DNA from: Isoetes taiwanensis
Lineage: Eukaryota > Streptophyta > Lycopodiopsida > Isoetales > Isoetaceae
Assembly (NCBI GenBank): GCA_021234155.1
Contig: JAJEKV010000003.1
Coordinates: 25,020,874-25,084,873 of the forward strand
Length of the DNA stretch: 64,000 nucleotides
Direction of reading: 5' to 3'
Positions within the stretch are counted from its first letter, which is position 1. Every line of letters begins with the position of its first letter. The notes below the pieces were generated by a model. The model saw only the letters and a list, made by a program, of their open reading frames with translations. It ran no database searches and had not been told where the DNA came from. The position numbers and the translations under genes are program-made. Below are positions 33,131 to 45,891 of the stretch, piece by piece.

Positions 33131-33790
33131 TATCACCACGGATCCCGCCAAAATCGGTTGTGTGCTCAAGGCTCAAGCACCAGCCAATATCAAGGAGACA
33201 CGCTCTCTTTCGGGTAAGGTAAATTATTACTCCACCTTCATTCCCACGGACTTGCAGCCATTGCGGATCCCATTCACAAACTCACGGGTGATGAATCCAC
33301 CGGGCTTGGAATTCCCAAAAGCGGATCTTCGCTTTCCAACAGTTGAAGCTTTTGCTTACTCAGGCCCCGGTACTTGTTCCTCCTCAATGGGACAAGCCCT
33401 TTCATGTCCATGTAGATGTCTCGGCGTTCGCTATTGGAGCTGTTCTTTCTCAAGAATATGATCGCTAATCGACAAACCAAAACCGATATGCCGCCAGAAA
33501 ACTCAATCCTGCTGAGCGCAACTACTCTGCCACAGAGCGTGAAGCCTTGGGTTTAATTTTTTGTGTCCAACGCTTCCGTCACTATCTTTTAGGCAGTCAG
33601 ATCAAATTCTTTGTTGACCACCAAGCCCTCCTTTATTTGATCAACAAATCCACGCCCACGGGCTGCATTGCTCGTTGGGTCCTCCTTCTGCAAGAATTTG
33701 CACCCTTTGAAATTGTTCACAAGGCAGGCAAATCTCATGTTGTCCCGGATTATCTTTCACGCATCCATACAGATGATCCCTCCACGGGAG
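33131..33790 (+). pseudogene. Connection and RNase H domain of the Tat-like element
   Basis: RNase H removes the RNA strand during cDNA synthesis. Motifs in order are: KVNYYSTFIPTDL (connection), FHVHVDVSAFAIGAVLSQEY with the first catalytic Asp (about 33,398-33,455), NYSATEREALGLIF with the Glu, and FFVDHQALLYLINK with the next Asp. The domain ends near VVPDYLSRIHTDDP. A frame change lies near 33,250, and a stop follows EYDR at about 33,463. Confidence 0.75.
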
Positions 33791-33829
33791 TCTCAGACGC
33801 CTTTCCTGACGCTCAACTCTTTCTGGTCA

Positions 33830-35182
33830 CGGCAACGCCACATTGGTTCCACAACTTTCAGCAGTATCTCCTCACAGGTGCTCTTCCACCAGAGGACGCC
33901 ACGCTCTCTCCAGCCAAGCGTCAATCCCGTCGACACCAATTTCTCCGCGAGGTCCGTGACTACACCATGGTTGCAGGCCATCTTTACAAAAGGGGCAAGG
34001 ATACCGTCCCTCGACATTTGTGTTCTCCCTCATGAGGTCCCGGATATTGTCCGAGAAGCCCATGAAGGGCTCGGTGGTGGTCATTTTCATGGTGACACCA
34101 CGCACATAAAAATCCTTCTTCTTGCAGGTTATTTTTGGCCCACGCCCTTCAAAGACGCTCACGCCCACGCCCGCACGTGTGATGCTTGTCAGCGTGTGGG
34201 AAGGCCCACGGCCCATGACGCTCTTCCATTGACGCCGGTCGCCACGCCACTTCCTTTCAGCAAATGGGGGATGGATTTTGTGGGACCCATTGATCCTCTC
34301 CCGCGGCGGCACACCCGCGCCAGCTACATTCGTTCTCACCGACTCACGCTACCAAATGGGCGGAAGCTTGCGCACTTCCGGACAACACTGCGGCAAGCAC
34401 GACCAAGGTCATCTATCAAAGAAATCATCACGCGTTTTGGCTGCCCCACCTGAGCTGGTCGATGATAGAGGTGTCCATTTTATCAATCATACCATCAAGG
34501 AGCTGACGGATTATCATCGATACATCATCACAAGAGCACACCTTACTATCCTCAAGGGAACGGTTTGGCTGAAAGCACCAACAAAACTCTGGTCACAATT
34601 CTCAAGAAAATTTGTGATGCTTCTCGCACTGATTGACAAAACAAGCTTCCTACTGTTCTTTGGGCTTACAATACTTGTTTCAAAATAGCTACTGGTCACA
34701 CTCCTTTCAAATTGGTTTATGGTCAAGAAGCTCTCATGCCTTTTGAATACATTCTTCCAAATCTCCGTTTTCAACTGGCTACAGCCCATAATCCGCCTGC
34801 TGCACTTAAAGAAAGGGTTTATCAATTGGAACAGTTGGATGAACTTAGGCGTGATGCTTACATTCGTGTTCTTTATGGACAACAGTTGCAAAAATCTTTA
34901 CATGACAAACGTATTAAGACAAAGACATTCAAAGAAGGAGATTTGGTTCTTCTTTATGATTCTCGTTACAAAAATTTTCTAGGCAAGTTAAAGTTTCGAT
35001 GGCTTGGCCCTTATCAAATTGTTCAAGTGGTGCAACCCAGCGTTTTCAAGCTGGCTGAATTAGATGGAACTCCATTACCTACACTAGTTAATGGCTTTCG
35101 CCTCAAACAATTTCATACAACAGAAAGTGACAATCATCCACCAGATGCTGTTCCAGACACAGACACAACATATAGTGACTAA
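33830..35182 (+). pseudogene. Integrase of the Tat-like element
   Basis: The zinc-binding region has HEGLGGGHFHGDTTH and CDACQRVG. The catalytic core has WGMDFVGPI (first Asp), LVDDRGVHFINHTIKE (second Asp, 34,457-34,504) and PQGNGLAESTNK (Glu, about 34,550-34,585). From 34,712 the C-terminal part is one clean frame (MVYGQEALMPFEYILPNL) through the GPY/F motif FRWLGPYQIVQV to a stop at 35,182. The catalytic triad survives, but the core is split over three frames. No chromodomain follows. Confidence 0.85.
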
Positions 35183-36118
35183 GCGGCATATTTATATTAT
35201 GTAGGTGAAATTTTTACAAAATGTGGGCAGAGCCCATCTATTTCCGCTATGGGCAGATCCCTATTTACAAAAACGGGCTCAGAGCCCTATCTACTACGTC
35301 CTAAGAAGAAAAACCCTCTACTCCGGGTTCGGAGCAGAGGTAATACGCAGGATGTGGTACCAGTTGTTCTCAGGGTCCCAGCGCAGGTGCAGAATCACCT
35401 CCATCCCGTTGGTATGGGGATCGGCATGCTCCGCCATGCCGGCACACCACCCGTCCATGGCAATGCCACGATTGTGGCACCGCCAGAGGTCCAGGCAGTC
35501 CATTTTACAAGTAATCCACTCCAGACAGTTAGACGGCATAGTGCACTTGTCGTGCAATCCCGCAGCAGACATACTGAGCGCCATCGGATGTCTCCGCTTC
35601 GCTCCCTGTTCGTCTTATATAGCCAACTGAGGACCTCCCTGTCGACGTGGCCCAATCAGAAATTTCGCCAACGTGGTTGAAATGCAAGGCTGTTACTAAA
35701 TGGGAAATCTTTTCTCCCGCCGCATATCTAGCCATGGTACCTTCTGACACCTTCGTTTTAATGATATCCCACTTCGAGTTGCCCAGCATTAAATGACATT
35801 CCTTCTTTTCACGCCCGTCGAACATTAATGTGCGTCCTTTTGCCACCTGTCACATCAGATCATTGCCTTACGTCTCATCGCCACCGTTCATTGCTTCTCC
35901 CTTTACCGTTTGGGGACTTAGCCAAAATTTTGCCTTTCAATCGCCAACTTCGCATCTGTCGCCACCTGGCATCATCAACGGTTGCAGGTTCGCCCTCATC
36001 ATGCCCCTTCGCCTACACTTGCGCGCCCTAAAACCTTTTCGTCTATCTGCGCCTTCTTCTTCTGTTCTCTGCTCTCTGCCTTCTCCAGACGGTTCCTTCT
36101 GTTCCGACGCTCTTTGCC

Positions 36119-39100
36119 ATGGCTGCACCCAAACTTCCTACACTTCAAACTTCTGCTCCCAGGGATGCGACTCCTTTTGCGTCTGTGTCTTTCTCGACGC
36201 CCACCTTTCGCGAGGCCCTTGTTGGTCCGAGTCGGGAAGTAGCGGAACACCAAAAGCTTTACGAATTCTCGCAAATGGAGCTCCCGGCCCCAAATCCGGC
36301 GCAATTGCAGCAGTTCGTCGCTCACATTGTCAACAGCCCGGAAGGACTAGCTACGATGGTCGATGGCACCACAATTTTACTCACTCAGCATTTAATTTCT
36401 GAGGTATTCCGTATTCCTTTGCAAAAACCTTCTGTCTCTTGGGCTGCTTTACAGGACATGGATGTCACTCAGTTCGGTGCTCCTGCTTATCAAGCTAACC
36501 AGCATCGCCTCACAAATATTGCAAAGTCACATGACACTTTTGTGAAGTTTTTGTGGCGCAAATTGCTTGGGTATTCCATCAAGAACACCCATATTAATAA
36601 GTCGTTCTATAATATGGTCATCACTGCCATCCACTCCAATCTCCATGTTGATTGGCCACAGCTGTTGTTCTACCGCCTTCTTCAAGAAGTAGACCGCATT
36701 CGGGCTACCCCCTCCTCTGTCTCTGAAGTTTCAGTGGGTGGCCATCTTTAGGCACTCATCCGTCATTATTTTCCTGTTCTTGAGAGCCCTTCCACTTCCC
36801 ATGCCTCCACTTTCCCGGGTCTCTGCATTCCCGGCGTCACACCCAGCAGTACGTACCTTCACGCCAGACTTCCCCTGGTCATGTTCAAAACCAGACCACA
36901 CATGTCACTGTCTCCTCCTCCTCCACTGACGCCACGCCTTCAAATTCCCGTCATGTCTCCCAACAATCTCAGACAAGGCAGCAACAGGGCCCGGCACCTC
37001 CAAATCCTCGCCAGCTTCTATACCAATTCCAGCAGGATGTTCAAGCTGCTGCCATGCAGTTACAAGCCTCACAAGAGGCTCTCATGAATGGTGTTCAGGC
37101 GTCCCTAGAGGCTTCAGATGCAGTTCACCGAGACCCTCAAGCTGCCACTGCACAAGTTCAAACCTTGGAGGCCCAACTTCAAGAAAAGCACGCGGATCTA
37201 TTACAGGCCCGTGTCGACCTCAAAAATGTACAGGATCAGACCAGCCTACTTGAAGATCAACAGGCTCAGTTACAAACCACCATCCAGGAATTGTTGGAGC
37301 AGAACAAGACAAAGGATACCCTCCTGGGTGACAAGGAGAAAGACATTGCTAAGCTCGACACCTTGTACACGGAACTTTCTCACCAATACCGCACTCAAGA
37401 CCTCACTGAGCGTGACGCTCGACTCATCTCCCTTGAAGCTTTCGGGATTTCCGCGGCCCGACAAATCGGTTAACGTCCATCGGACTTCGGCTTTTGAGGC
37501 TCGAAATAGAAGGTCCTTGATGACGCTGAGATTGCCACGCTTCGACTCCAAACTCCAGGGCAATCCTCTTCACATGCCACGCTTCCTATTAAACGGGTCC
37601 GCGATCAGTCACGTCTTCTCTTAGAAAAGGAGAACCGGATCCGTGATCTGGAATATCAGCTCCAGCAAGCTGTTCAATCTGCTAAAGAAGCCCAAAACAA
37701 ACAGGAGGGCTATATTGACATTGCTACCAACATTCCTGTGGACTTCTCTACTCCTTCCAGCTATCTTGACTATGTGGTGGCCCGACGGCACCTTTTTCTT
37801 TTGAAGTGGTACGCAGCCAATGACAATGTTCATCAACAGCCACTCAAAAGTGCGGACTTCCTTCGGATCTGGCCGGATCTTTCTATAGAAGACAAGGGTT
37901 TATTTTGTGCACTCTTAGTCTTTGATCAGCTCACTTCTGAAGATCCCGAATTGGTCATTTTCCGTGTTGTTCAGCCAATGGCTTATGTTTTTCATGACTT
38001 CTATCTGGCGGATCTCCATGATAAATTCCGAGATGAGGCCCATTGTGTTTTTCGTGGCAACTCCAACGCTGCTTGGTTGTTATCACCAACCAACCAATAT
38101 TTCAAGGATCCTGCTCAGTCTCAGACTCTTGAACAGGAGTACATGCCTGAACTTGCTCAGCACTTACCTCTGTGGCAGGCTGAAACATTGGAACAGGTAA
38201 ACAAAAATTTGACGCATCCTGACGATCTTGAGTTCGCCCAAATTTATATGCAGCACTTGGGAGGTTACAATCAACTGCGTGGCCTTCTGGAAAGCAAGAC
38301 CATCCCCATGGGTTGGGTCAATCCTCCTGTTTATCAATTACTCTCTACTTCAGAGTGGGACCATTGGTGTCGTGCTCTTGATCAGATCTTGTTAGCGCAT
38401 TCAGGGACATGGCTCTGCAACCCACGCACACGGGCATGCTTCCCTCTCCATATGCTTCCTTAGGAGTCCCTCCACGCCCACGGTTCCTCTCTTCTGACTG
38501 GCGTCTTCCTTTTTGGACGAAGGTCATGGATGGCCACACTGGGTCGACTCCGCCTCAGATCTCGAGGATCTCTGGTGGGATCCCCGATTTGTCAGACGCT
38601 CAGATTGGGAGGATAATGCCACCTTGGACACTATATTGCTAATGAGCGTGGTTGGCAACGACCTGCTGATGCTCTTCATGGCCTTGATACCTTCTTGCAG
38701 AATGCCGCCACCTCACCCGACCCTTCAGTACACCGTCAAGCTGGTTTCTGTGCTGCTCTCAGATGCATCCTGGTAAGCTCTTTAAATCGGCAGCGTCCAA
38801 TCTTTTACTGCAATCCGAATGCCAGCGTCGGTGCCTTCGGTCTCCAGACCTGCCTTCTCATGGAGTGCCAATTTGTTCCTTCAGACGCCCATGCTGCCCT
38901 AGACGACATGGTGCGCTCTCACTTCCTCATTGATGCCGATCCTTCCCTTGGGCTCAACACTCCTGACGCCCTTCAAACACGCCAGGACCTCATTGCCCAT
39001 TACCATAATGGCACCCGTCCTCATTCCCGTGAGGATCACTTTCAGACTGCTGGTTTCCCGCCCTCGGAAGCACTTCCTCCTTTCCTTCAGACTGAGTGTC

Positions 39101-39290
39101 GTTTGGTGGGGGGGAGTGTTAGTCCTGTGCCTCCTGGTACAGGACTATTCATGCATACGACGGACCAAGTCAAGTCCAAGGATCCACAATCAGGCGCGGG
39201 TCAGTCGTCAAAGGCTCAGCAGAAGACCAAGCAGACCACGCAGACAAAGACCACGCCTGGCGTCAACAAGAGGCGGCGCTCAGACAAGTG
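36119..39290 (+). pseudogene. Extra sense ORF downstream of integrase (coiled-coil protein), copy B
   Basis: The first 210 residues (36,119-36,751) are identical to copy A. Error patches at 36,808-36,860 and 37,440-37,505 break the coiled-coil part here, while copy A is open. Conversely the third part is clean here: 37,738-38,463 reads FSTPSSYLDYVVARRHLFLL through SNAAWLLSPTNQYFKDPAQS, where copy A is broken. After the TAG at 38,461 the frame shifts at least twice in both copies, and these look like real decay. The last segment (38,695-39,291) holds ECQFVPSDAHAALDDMVRSH and runs into the LTR. The start at 36,119 has an ACC-ATG-like context (TTTGCCATGG). Confidence 0.7.
39105..39116 (+). other. 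Polypurine tract of the Tat-like element
   Basis: GGTGGGGGGGAG directly precedes the TGTTAG start of the 3' LTR. In copy A the tract is shortened to GGTGGGGAGG. Confidence 0.65.
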
Positions 39291-39705
39291 ACGGCCCGTC
39301 ACCCCCCGCGTCAGCGTCAGCGTGATTTCAGGCCTTTCAAGAGGCACTGCCAGCATTCCTGCAAATCAGGCCTCCTTCCAGGAGTCGGCACCGAAATCAG
39401 TCAGAGTGTCTATATTGGGCCAAAGGCCATTGTACTATATATATGAGTAGAGCTAGCACATGAGTTTTAGATGAGTTTTGAGTCTTGTCTCACTTCAGTT
39501 TTCTCTCGGTTGCGAGAGCTCATGTATCATCATCATTGATATCAAGGAAGCTTATCATTGTTGTCTCATTGTTCTTTGTTTTCTTTTCCCTTTCCTTTGT
39601 TTTCTTGCAAATCCCGCGTGACATAGTCCCCGGATTCTCCTGTTAGATCCAAGGGTCCTCACAGAGGGCTGTCTTACAGGAGTTCCCGAACCCAGACCCC
39701 AAACA
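39117..39705 (+). repeat. 3' LTR of the Tat-like element, copy B
   Basis: It begins TGTTAGTCCTGTG, ends ACCCCAAACA and so has the canonical TG...CA ends; length is 589 bases. It includes the end of the extra ORF, a TATA motif and a T-rich 3' part. The matching 5' LTR is reduced to 37 bases at 29,143-29,179. Confidence 0.8.
39435..39444 (+). promoter_or_regulatory. Putative LTR TATA box, copy B
   Basis: CTATATATAT lies about 318 bases inside the LTR. It is identical to 4,471-4,480. Confidence 0.55.
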
Positions 39706-40074
39706 GTATGCATGCCCAAACCATTAGCCATTGTCATCATAAATTCCGGAAGTGGTATGTCTGCTTGAAGACCAAGAACTTGAAACCAAAACGGAAGCTT
39801 AATATCTAATAAGCTCCATGCACTAACACTAGGAGTGTAATGCTGGTAAATCAGTAACTCCCATGCATAAGGTCAACACCTCGTGCGACGCTCTACGATC
39901 GATGGAATGGGCTCGAAGCCCACAGTTAAAGTGTGCTTGCAACCAACCTCCGGCCCTCCTCGTGTCCAGCAAACCAGTGTAATATGCAAATACCGAGCAA
40001 GGGACCAAATTAGCTCCTTTTTGCTCTAAGATAGGATAGTGTGTGGTGGACGTTATTATTCCGTTATGAAACGT

Positions 40075-40620
40075 CTTGTTTGTCGTCCACCCCTTGTTTG
40101 AATTTCAGATTGCTTTGTGGTCAAGATCTCCCCTCTTTGATTGTGTTCAGTTGGTTCCGTGCTACCTCCTCCCCTCCCCTCCCCCCTCCCCCATCTCCAT
40201 TTATTCTAGATATCACCCTTTTACATGCCATATTGCTCACTGTCTTTTTTCTTTCAGCATGGATGTTATGTGCGCTCAGTCTACTCTTCGGGTCCTTAGC
40301 ACATCAGATCACATGCATGTTTCCTCGGTCGTCCCCATCCCTCGCAATATTCCTCATTTACTTTGCAATTTTTTCTCACGTTGCCGCTACTACTTTCCTA
40401 ACACTTCCTTCTCCTCCTCCTCCAGCCCCACTAGGCTTGCAATTTCCTTTGGCTGCAAAATAATTTCCTCGTACTCATATGTAAACAAGGCTGGCGGGTG
40501 TCTTCCCATTGTACTTAGAAGGATTATTATTACCTATTGCTATGACTATTTATTACTATTGCAAACTATGATTGATATACTCTCCTCGAAAGGGGTTACA
40601 TCCAGAGTACGCGTATTGAT
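40075..40620 (+). pseudogene. DIRS-like retroelement fragment 1, copy B
   Basis: This is the same fragment as 5,100-5,640, with the shared CTCACGTTGCCGCTACTAC and CTAGGCTTGCAATTTCC blocks. A C-rich run at 40,170-40,195 differs in length from copy A. No enzymatic motif is seen. Confidence 0.4.
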
Positions 40621-40842
40621 CAAGTGGGTGCACGTTTGGGGTTTTTTTATTGCCTTGGTCGACTATATACGGTCGGAAGCCCATACGTCTACACTATTCA
40701 TTTTCCAGCTTTCCATGTGAAGGGAGAAAGACAGGAAGGAGAGATTCCGTAGATGATCGATTTGGGGAGCTTGATCATTTGTAAAACAAGGAGCAGATAG
40801 TTTGCCTATTTGGGGTGCGTTTAGTATGCTTCATTTTCATCT

Positions 40843-42190
40843 TGTTTGTTGGCAACAAGAGAGCTCAAGAACTTGCTCAGCAAACTGCTTTCTCTCACCA
40901 CCACTCAGTTTCTTACTCGTTTTGAAGCCAAATTTGCAGCAAATTCCTTGCAAGGTGAAAGTGGAAGTCATGGATAATCCGAACAAAGTTGTAGTAGATA
41001 CTTGTTTTTGGCAATTTTTGGCTTGATCTCTTGATGCAGCAGCCAAGAAGACTTCATTGTTCTTATTTGATCAAAGGTATATATTATTGGAAAGTTCTTA
41101 AGCTCAAAGTTCAATTCAGGTCACTTTAGGGCTGATTTATTATTGAATTGCCAATGTGCTTGCTGCCATAGCTTTACGGGCCATCATGAGACCTTTTGCG
41201 ACTCAAAGTAGCCTCTTTCTCATATAAAACGTAATGAGGGTTGTAACAGACCTCAATTAGGGTTGCCCCTTTGCTGCCCCCTTTATGCATAAAGAGTGCA
41301 TTGTATGAGAACAAGGGGTTTGTCACTTATTGGAATACTTGCCAACTTAATTTTTAATACTTTCTTGATGATGTTTATGCCCCAAAATCAGGGCTTAGGG
41401 TTCCTAAAGCCACATTCATACCACTATCTCATCATTTCATATACTTGATTATAGATCATAAACAAATTTCCCATTCAAGCATCGTTACCAATACTCTCTT
41501 TTATTTTTTAATGCAGCAGTCAAGAAGCTCGTCAAGAAGACTTCATTGCCTATTATTTGATCACACGTATGTATCATTGCTACGCTCAAAATTTGGATTT
41601 ATTTTCGGACTCAAAGGCCTTTAAGTAGCCTCTTTCTTTCTTATATCAGAGTTGTAACAGACCCTAATTGGGCTGCCCCTTTGTTGCCCCATTTATGCAT
41701 AAAGAATGCATTGTATGAGAACAAGCGGTTAGTTGTTTATTGGAATGTTTGCTTATTGAGTTAACACTTTCTTTAATGATTTTTAGGCCCCAAAATTAGA
41801 GTTCTTGTGCATGCTAGTTAGCTAGTATTTGTTAGATCTCTTATCATATTGTATGGCTCATGTGCTTGCTTCGCATGCAGGTAAATGGCAACACACAAGA
41901 ATGTTGTTTTTGCCTTAGCGAGGGAGGTGAGAACAAACAAGAAGTTGGGTTTGTAAAGGTCCATGTGAATGCACATTACGCAGATTTACGGCAAGAGATT
42001 GAACTTGATGAGCTAGAAGCTTTGGAGAGCCAGAAATTTGTGTTTTTAGGGGAAAGAAAGCATGCCTTGTCCAAGAGCAAGAGGCAAGATTTATAGTGAA
42101 TGAGGATGAGGTGTGTGTGAAGATAATAGGTGCCCAACCTGATGATCAGCCCACTCAACCTATTAAATGAAGGAGATTGGTGCTTGTAGA
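40843..42190 (+). pseudogene. Exons of an unrecognised plant gene, copy B (cleaner)
   Basis: Exon 1 ends at 40,954 (CAAG|GTGAAAG) and reads LLATRELKNLLSKLLSLTTT, then RFEAKFAANSLQ. Small exons at 41,040-41,076 and 41,517-41,566 share GCAG acceptors, AAGAAGACTTCATTG and TTTGATCA. The last exon follows CGCATGCAG at 41,880 and reads CFCLSEGGENKQEV, then VKVHVNAHYADLRQEIELDE, to a stop at 42,096. Exon 1 looks helical and the last exon looks like an alpha/beta domain. I do not recognise the family. Exon phases could not be joined with certainty, so this may be a fragment. Confidence 0.5.
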
Positions 42191-43989
42191 ACAAGAGGAG
42201 GATGTAGAAGTGATACTATGGAAGGGGTTAGTTTGGATATAAACCATGAAGATGACATTGAACCCATTGAACCACTTCCAAGTCAAGAGTCTATGAGTAG
42301 ATTAGAATCCAAAATCGCTAGTGGAATGCAAATTTTGTATTAATAATCAGAGCACTTTAATAATCAGAGCACTACAAAGATATATAATAGCATGTGAAGC
42401 AAGGAATAAAACTCTTACATTCTTTTATGGGTCAAATTGGCATTGCATCAGTTTGATATTGCTGATCTACATATTACTGATCACCATATTGCAAATCGTC
42501 ATATTACAGATATTGTTGATCGACATATTGCTGATCATCAAAAAGGTCTACAGATAAAAATTGTATCAAAAGCATTTGTATAGGAATGCTTAAGAAGTTT
42601 TAAAACAATCTTATACTATAGCCTACACTACTGCTCCTACTACTACTTGGGCTAAGAAACGGCCTAAAAAGCTTCAACTGGGCGTCTTCAACTTCAAACT
42701 CAAGTCACGGCCATTTGATTTTATTTCCAGCTCCAGAAGGCGTTCCTCAGTCATGTGAGCACGATTTAGCCACTATTGGACATCCTGAGAAACTCCAACA
42801 CCTCTCTGCAAACGGTCTATCTCCAACCTGGAGAACTTGGCCACAATCCGCTTTATGCCCAGAGAGCTAGAATCGTGGGTTCTTCCATTGATTTTTCGGT
42901 CGTCATCTTACTTCTCGCCATGCTCCTAATCTGCATTTGCTGTGAAACCCTGTGAAATCCTAAACAGCGACCCAATCCGACCTATTTCCCCTGTTCCAAC
43001 CCAATCCGATCTATTTTGGTCTATTTTGGTGATGTATGTTATTTTCCTCCAATTGTCATTTTAATGTAACAATTGTTAATGCACTTGAATAATTTGTGCC
43101 TCTATAGATCCCTTACACATGGCTATAAAAGACATTTAAGTTGTGCACAGAGGAGTTTCTGTATCATCATGATAGTAGAGACGTCAATGATAATCAATAA
43201 TAATGTACTTGCACAAAAACCATTTGATACAACGTCGATGCATTATGTAACTATGGTTTGTATTATTTGTATTGCAGAGACCACACTTGGAATGGTGGGC
43301 ATGGTTTCATTGTTCACCATTATGTAGGACACATTTGGAATTAGTCATTAAATAAATAATTAGCACCTTAAAAGCTACAAGATTAATACTTGGTTTGTTT
43401 TAAGGCCTTACGTAGAGCAACTTCGAGATGCACAAACAATGTAAGAATATAGAAAGCCTTTGCTAAAGTTTTCAAGAGGTTGGAGAGACCCTTTTTTTTT
43501 TTTGTAAATTATGATTATGGTATGGTAGTGCTCAATAGTTTGAAAAAACCTTTATAGTTGATTTTGAGCAAAGGTGTGGCTAAATAGTCCAATGGTGTAA
43601 TGGGGCAAACATTTCAATTTTTCACCTCCTCCGTTTCCTAGACCCCGTGACCAAGGTCAATGTGTCATGTTTACCCTGGAACGTGACCAAGCTCAACGTG
43701 ACCAAGGTCCATGGGGGTCCATGCAAACATGTGTGGCCTCTAAATGGAACCCTAGACCTATGTCCTCACAAAGGGTACAAAGTCGGAAAGGGATTATATA
43801 ATTTGGCACAACCAATCGTAAATCTATGGATAGGGGCTATAATGTATGTTAATTCAAAAACCCGTATGGTATGGGTTTTTCTACTCCAAAAAGGCGTATA
43901 CAGGGGTTTTTCTGTGACCCCTCGAAAGCACATGCCATCTGTCCATATATAGAGGTGCACCCCCTGGGCTCTTCTCCTCCCCCCGCCTC

Positions 43990-44960
43990 ACCAGGCTAGA
44001 AGGATTATTATTACCTATTGCTATGACCATTATTACTATTGCAGACTATATATACTCAAATTTCAAAAACTTATGTTTTGTATTTTGGATGGCTGTCATG
44101 CATTCTTAGATGTTGTCGTCTTTGTTTCAAATTGTGCTCCTCTTTCTTCTTGCATTTCTCATCTTGACATCGATCCCATTCAAGCCGCCATTGTTGCATC
44201 ATTCTCCTATGTCCTCAATCGCCTCCTCTCTGCATTGCCTTGGCAGTCTGTTTGTTCCTCCTTGCAAGTACTAAGTTGGATTCAGTTCGGCTAGCAGTTA
44301 TCTAGGCTCAACGAACCATCTTTTCTTGCTAATTATTATTTGTCTTTACCTATTCAATCTTTATTTGTTCCACCGTTGCTGACCTCCCTCATAATGGGGC
44401 CGCCTCCATCGTGCCCTCCTGCTCATTCTTCTGCTCCTCCTTGGGGATGGCCCAAAGGCAAGGTTGCGTCTGATTTTGGATTTACATGTCTTGACTTCCT
44501 TCCTATTAGTTCCCCCTTTTCAGTATGAGTGTCTAGATCAACTCTCTCATATTTGCCAGCCCGATGACTTTCTTTTCTACTGTTGATCTGAAGTTTGGTT
44601 ATCATCACGTCTCCATTTGGCCTTCCAACCGCTCCTTCTTAGGATTTGCATTAGATGTCCGATTTCTTACCTCCAACATTCTTCTCTTTGTTCACTGAAC
44701 TCATTTGGCAATTCATTCATCGTGCGCCCAAAATATTTATTGCTCCTTATATGTTGATGACATCCTTTTTTGTTTGTTGTTCTCGACCAGAGTGTTCTAG
44801 TCCTAAGTTATTTCTGATTTGCAAGTGGCAAGTCTTCTTTTAACGTCCCTCTCTCTTGCAATGCTCCTTGTTTACTTTGCACTTCTCTGCAGCTATAATA
44901 ACCATAGAGTTGAGTCATGTTTTGCTCACATGGCTGCTACTATTCCTCTGCCCTACTAGG
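43990..44960 (+). pseudogene. DIRS-like reverse transcriptase fragment 2, copy B
   Basis: Here the key motifs are clearer than in copy A. RLRLILDLHVLTSFLLVPPF at about 44,463-44,520 gives the entry motif. VDLKFGYHHVSIWPSNRSFL at about 44,583-44,642 gives the GYHH box. SLYVDDILFC (YVDD at 44,750-44,761) is the catalytic box. Spacing and wording fit DIRS-type reverse transcriptase. Several stops and shifts shared with copy A show real decay. Confidence 0.6.
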
Positions 44961-44974
44961 CCTACAATTTCCTT

Positions 44975-45736
44975 TGGTTCTACAATATTTTCCGTTGCTG
45001 TTGTAATGACCATAGAGTTAGAGACGTAGTTTGCTCATATCGCCGATACTACCACTCTGGCACTACCACCCCCTTTTTCCACCCCACCAAGGCTGTATTT
45101 TCCTCGCTCTCATTTGTGAGTAAGGGTGATGGGCATTTTCTCCAATGCTTAAAAATAAACTATTATTACCTATTACTATGTTTATTATTACTGTTGCAAA
45201 TTATGATTTAATATATTCAATCTTCAAAAATGTCTGTTTTGCTGCAATTATTGGATGATACATGCATTCTTACATGTTGTCATTCTTGGTTCAAATGGTG
45301 CCCCTTTTCCTTCTTGCAATCCTTGTCTTGGCATTGATCCCATGCAGGCCGACTTTATTGTAGCATCTTTCTGCGTTCTCAATCCCCTCATCTGTGCGTT
45401 GCCCTTTTGGTAGTCCCTTTATCAAATGTTTTGTCGGATTCAATTTCGTTCTATCGTTTACTTTGGCTCAAAGGAATCCCTTCAACCCTTTTTCAACTAG
45501 CAATTATTCATCTTTATCTTCCCATTTAGACTTTGTTCACTCTACCATTACTGACCTCCTTTATATTATCGTTGTCTCACATCGTTTCCTCCCCCCCCTC
45601 CCCCCCCCTTTTTTGTTCCCCTTGGGGGTGGTTACAAAAGACCAAGGCAAGTGGCATCTAATTTTGGATCTACGTGCCTTGAACTCCTTCCTAGCAGTTT
45701 CTCCCTTTCGGTATAAGTCCCTAGGGCTACTCTCTT
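44975..45736 (+). pseudogene. DIRS-like reverse transcriptase fragment 3 (5' part), copy B
   Basis: It ends with VVTKDQGKWHLILDLRALNS and FLAVSPFRYKSLGLL, an uninterrupted entry region of a DIRS-like reverse transcriptase, directly before the chromovirus LTR remnant at 45,737. Palm motifs are absent, so the fragment is truncated at this junction. Confidence 0.6.
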
Positions 45737-45891
45737 GTAGCGCACTTGGCAAGGGTGTGTGATTCGCAACTGGAAGATTGCGAGTTCAAACCCTGTCTTG
45801 TGCAACTACCCTTTTGCATCTGTGTGACGACCATCTTTTGTACATACGAGTATAATAATCGTATGATACGAATATGCGTAAAGTCGTCACA
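45737..45891 (-). repeat. 3' LTR remnant of the chromovirus, copy B
   Basis: 155 bases corresponding to 10,760-10,913; the tRNA-like start reads GTAGCGCACTTGG here, with one base fewer lost than in copy A. Confidence 0.7.

Larger units (their letters stand above)
29143..39705 (+). mobile_element. 5'-truncated Tat-like Ty3/gypsy retrotransposon with an extra ORF
   Basis: The order is: 37-base 5' LTR remnant, tRNA-Asp-like primer site, gag, protease, reverse transcriptase, RNase H, integrase with GPY/F end, extra sense ORF with coiled coil, polypurine tract and a 589-base 3' LTR. Protease-RT-RH-integrase order defines Ty3/gypsy. Absence of a chromodomain, the tRNA-Asp primer and an extra ORF after pol point to the Tat/Athila branch. 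The coding parts are broken by several frameshifts and TAG codons. The part from 34,968 on is also present as bases 1-4,742. Confidence 0.85.
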
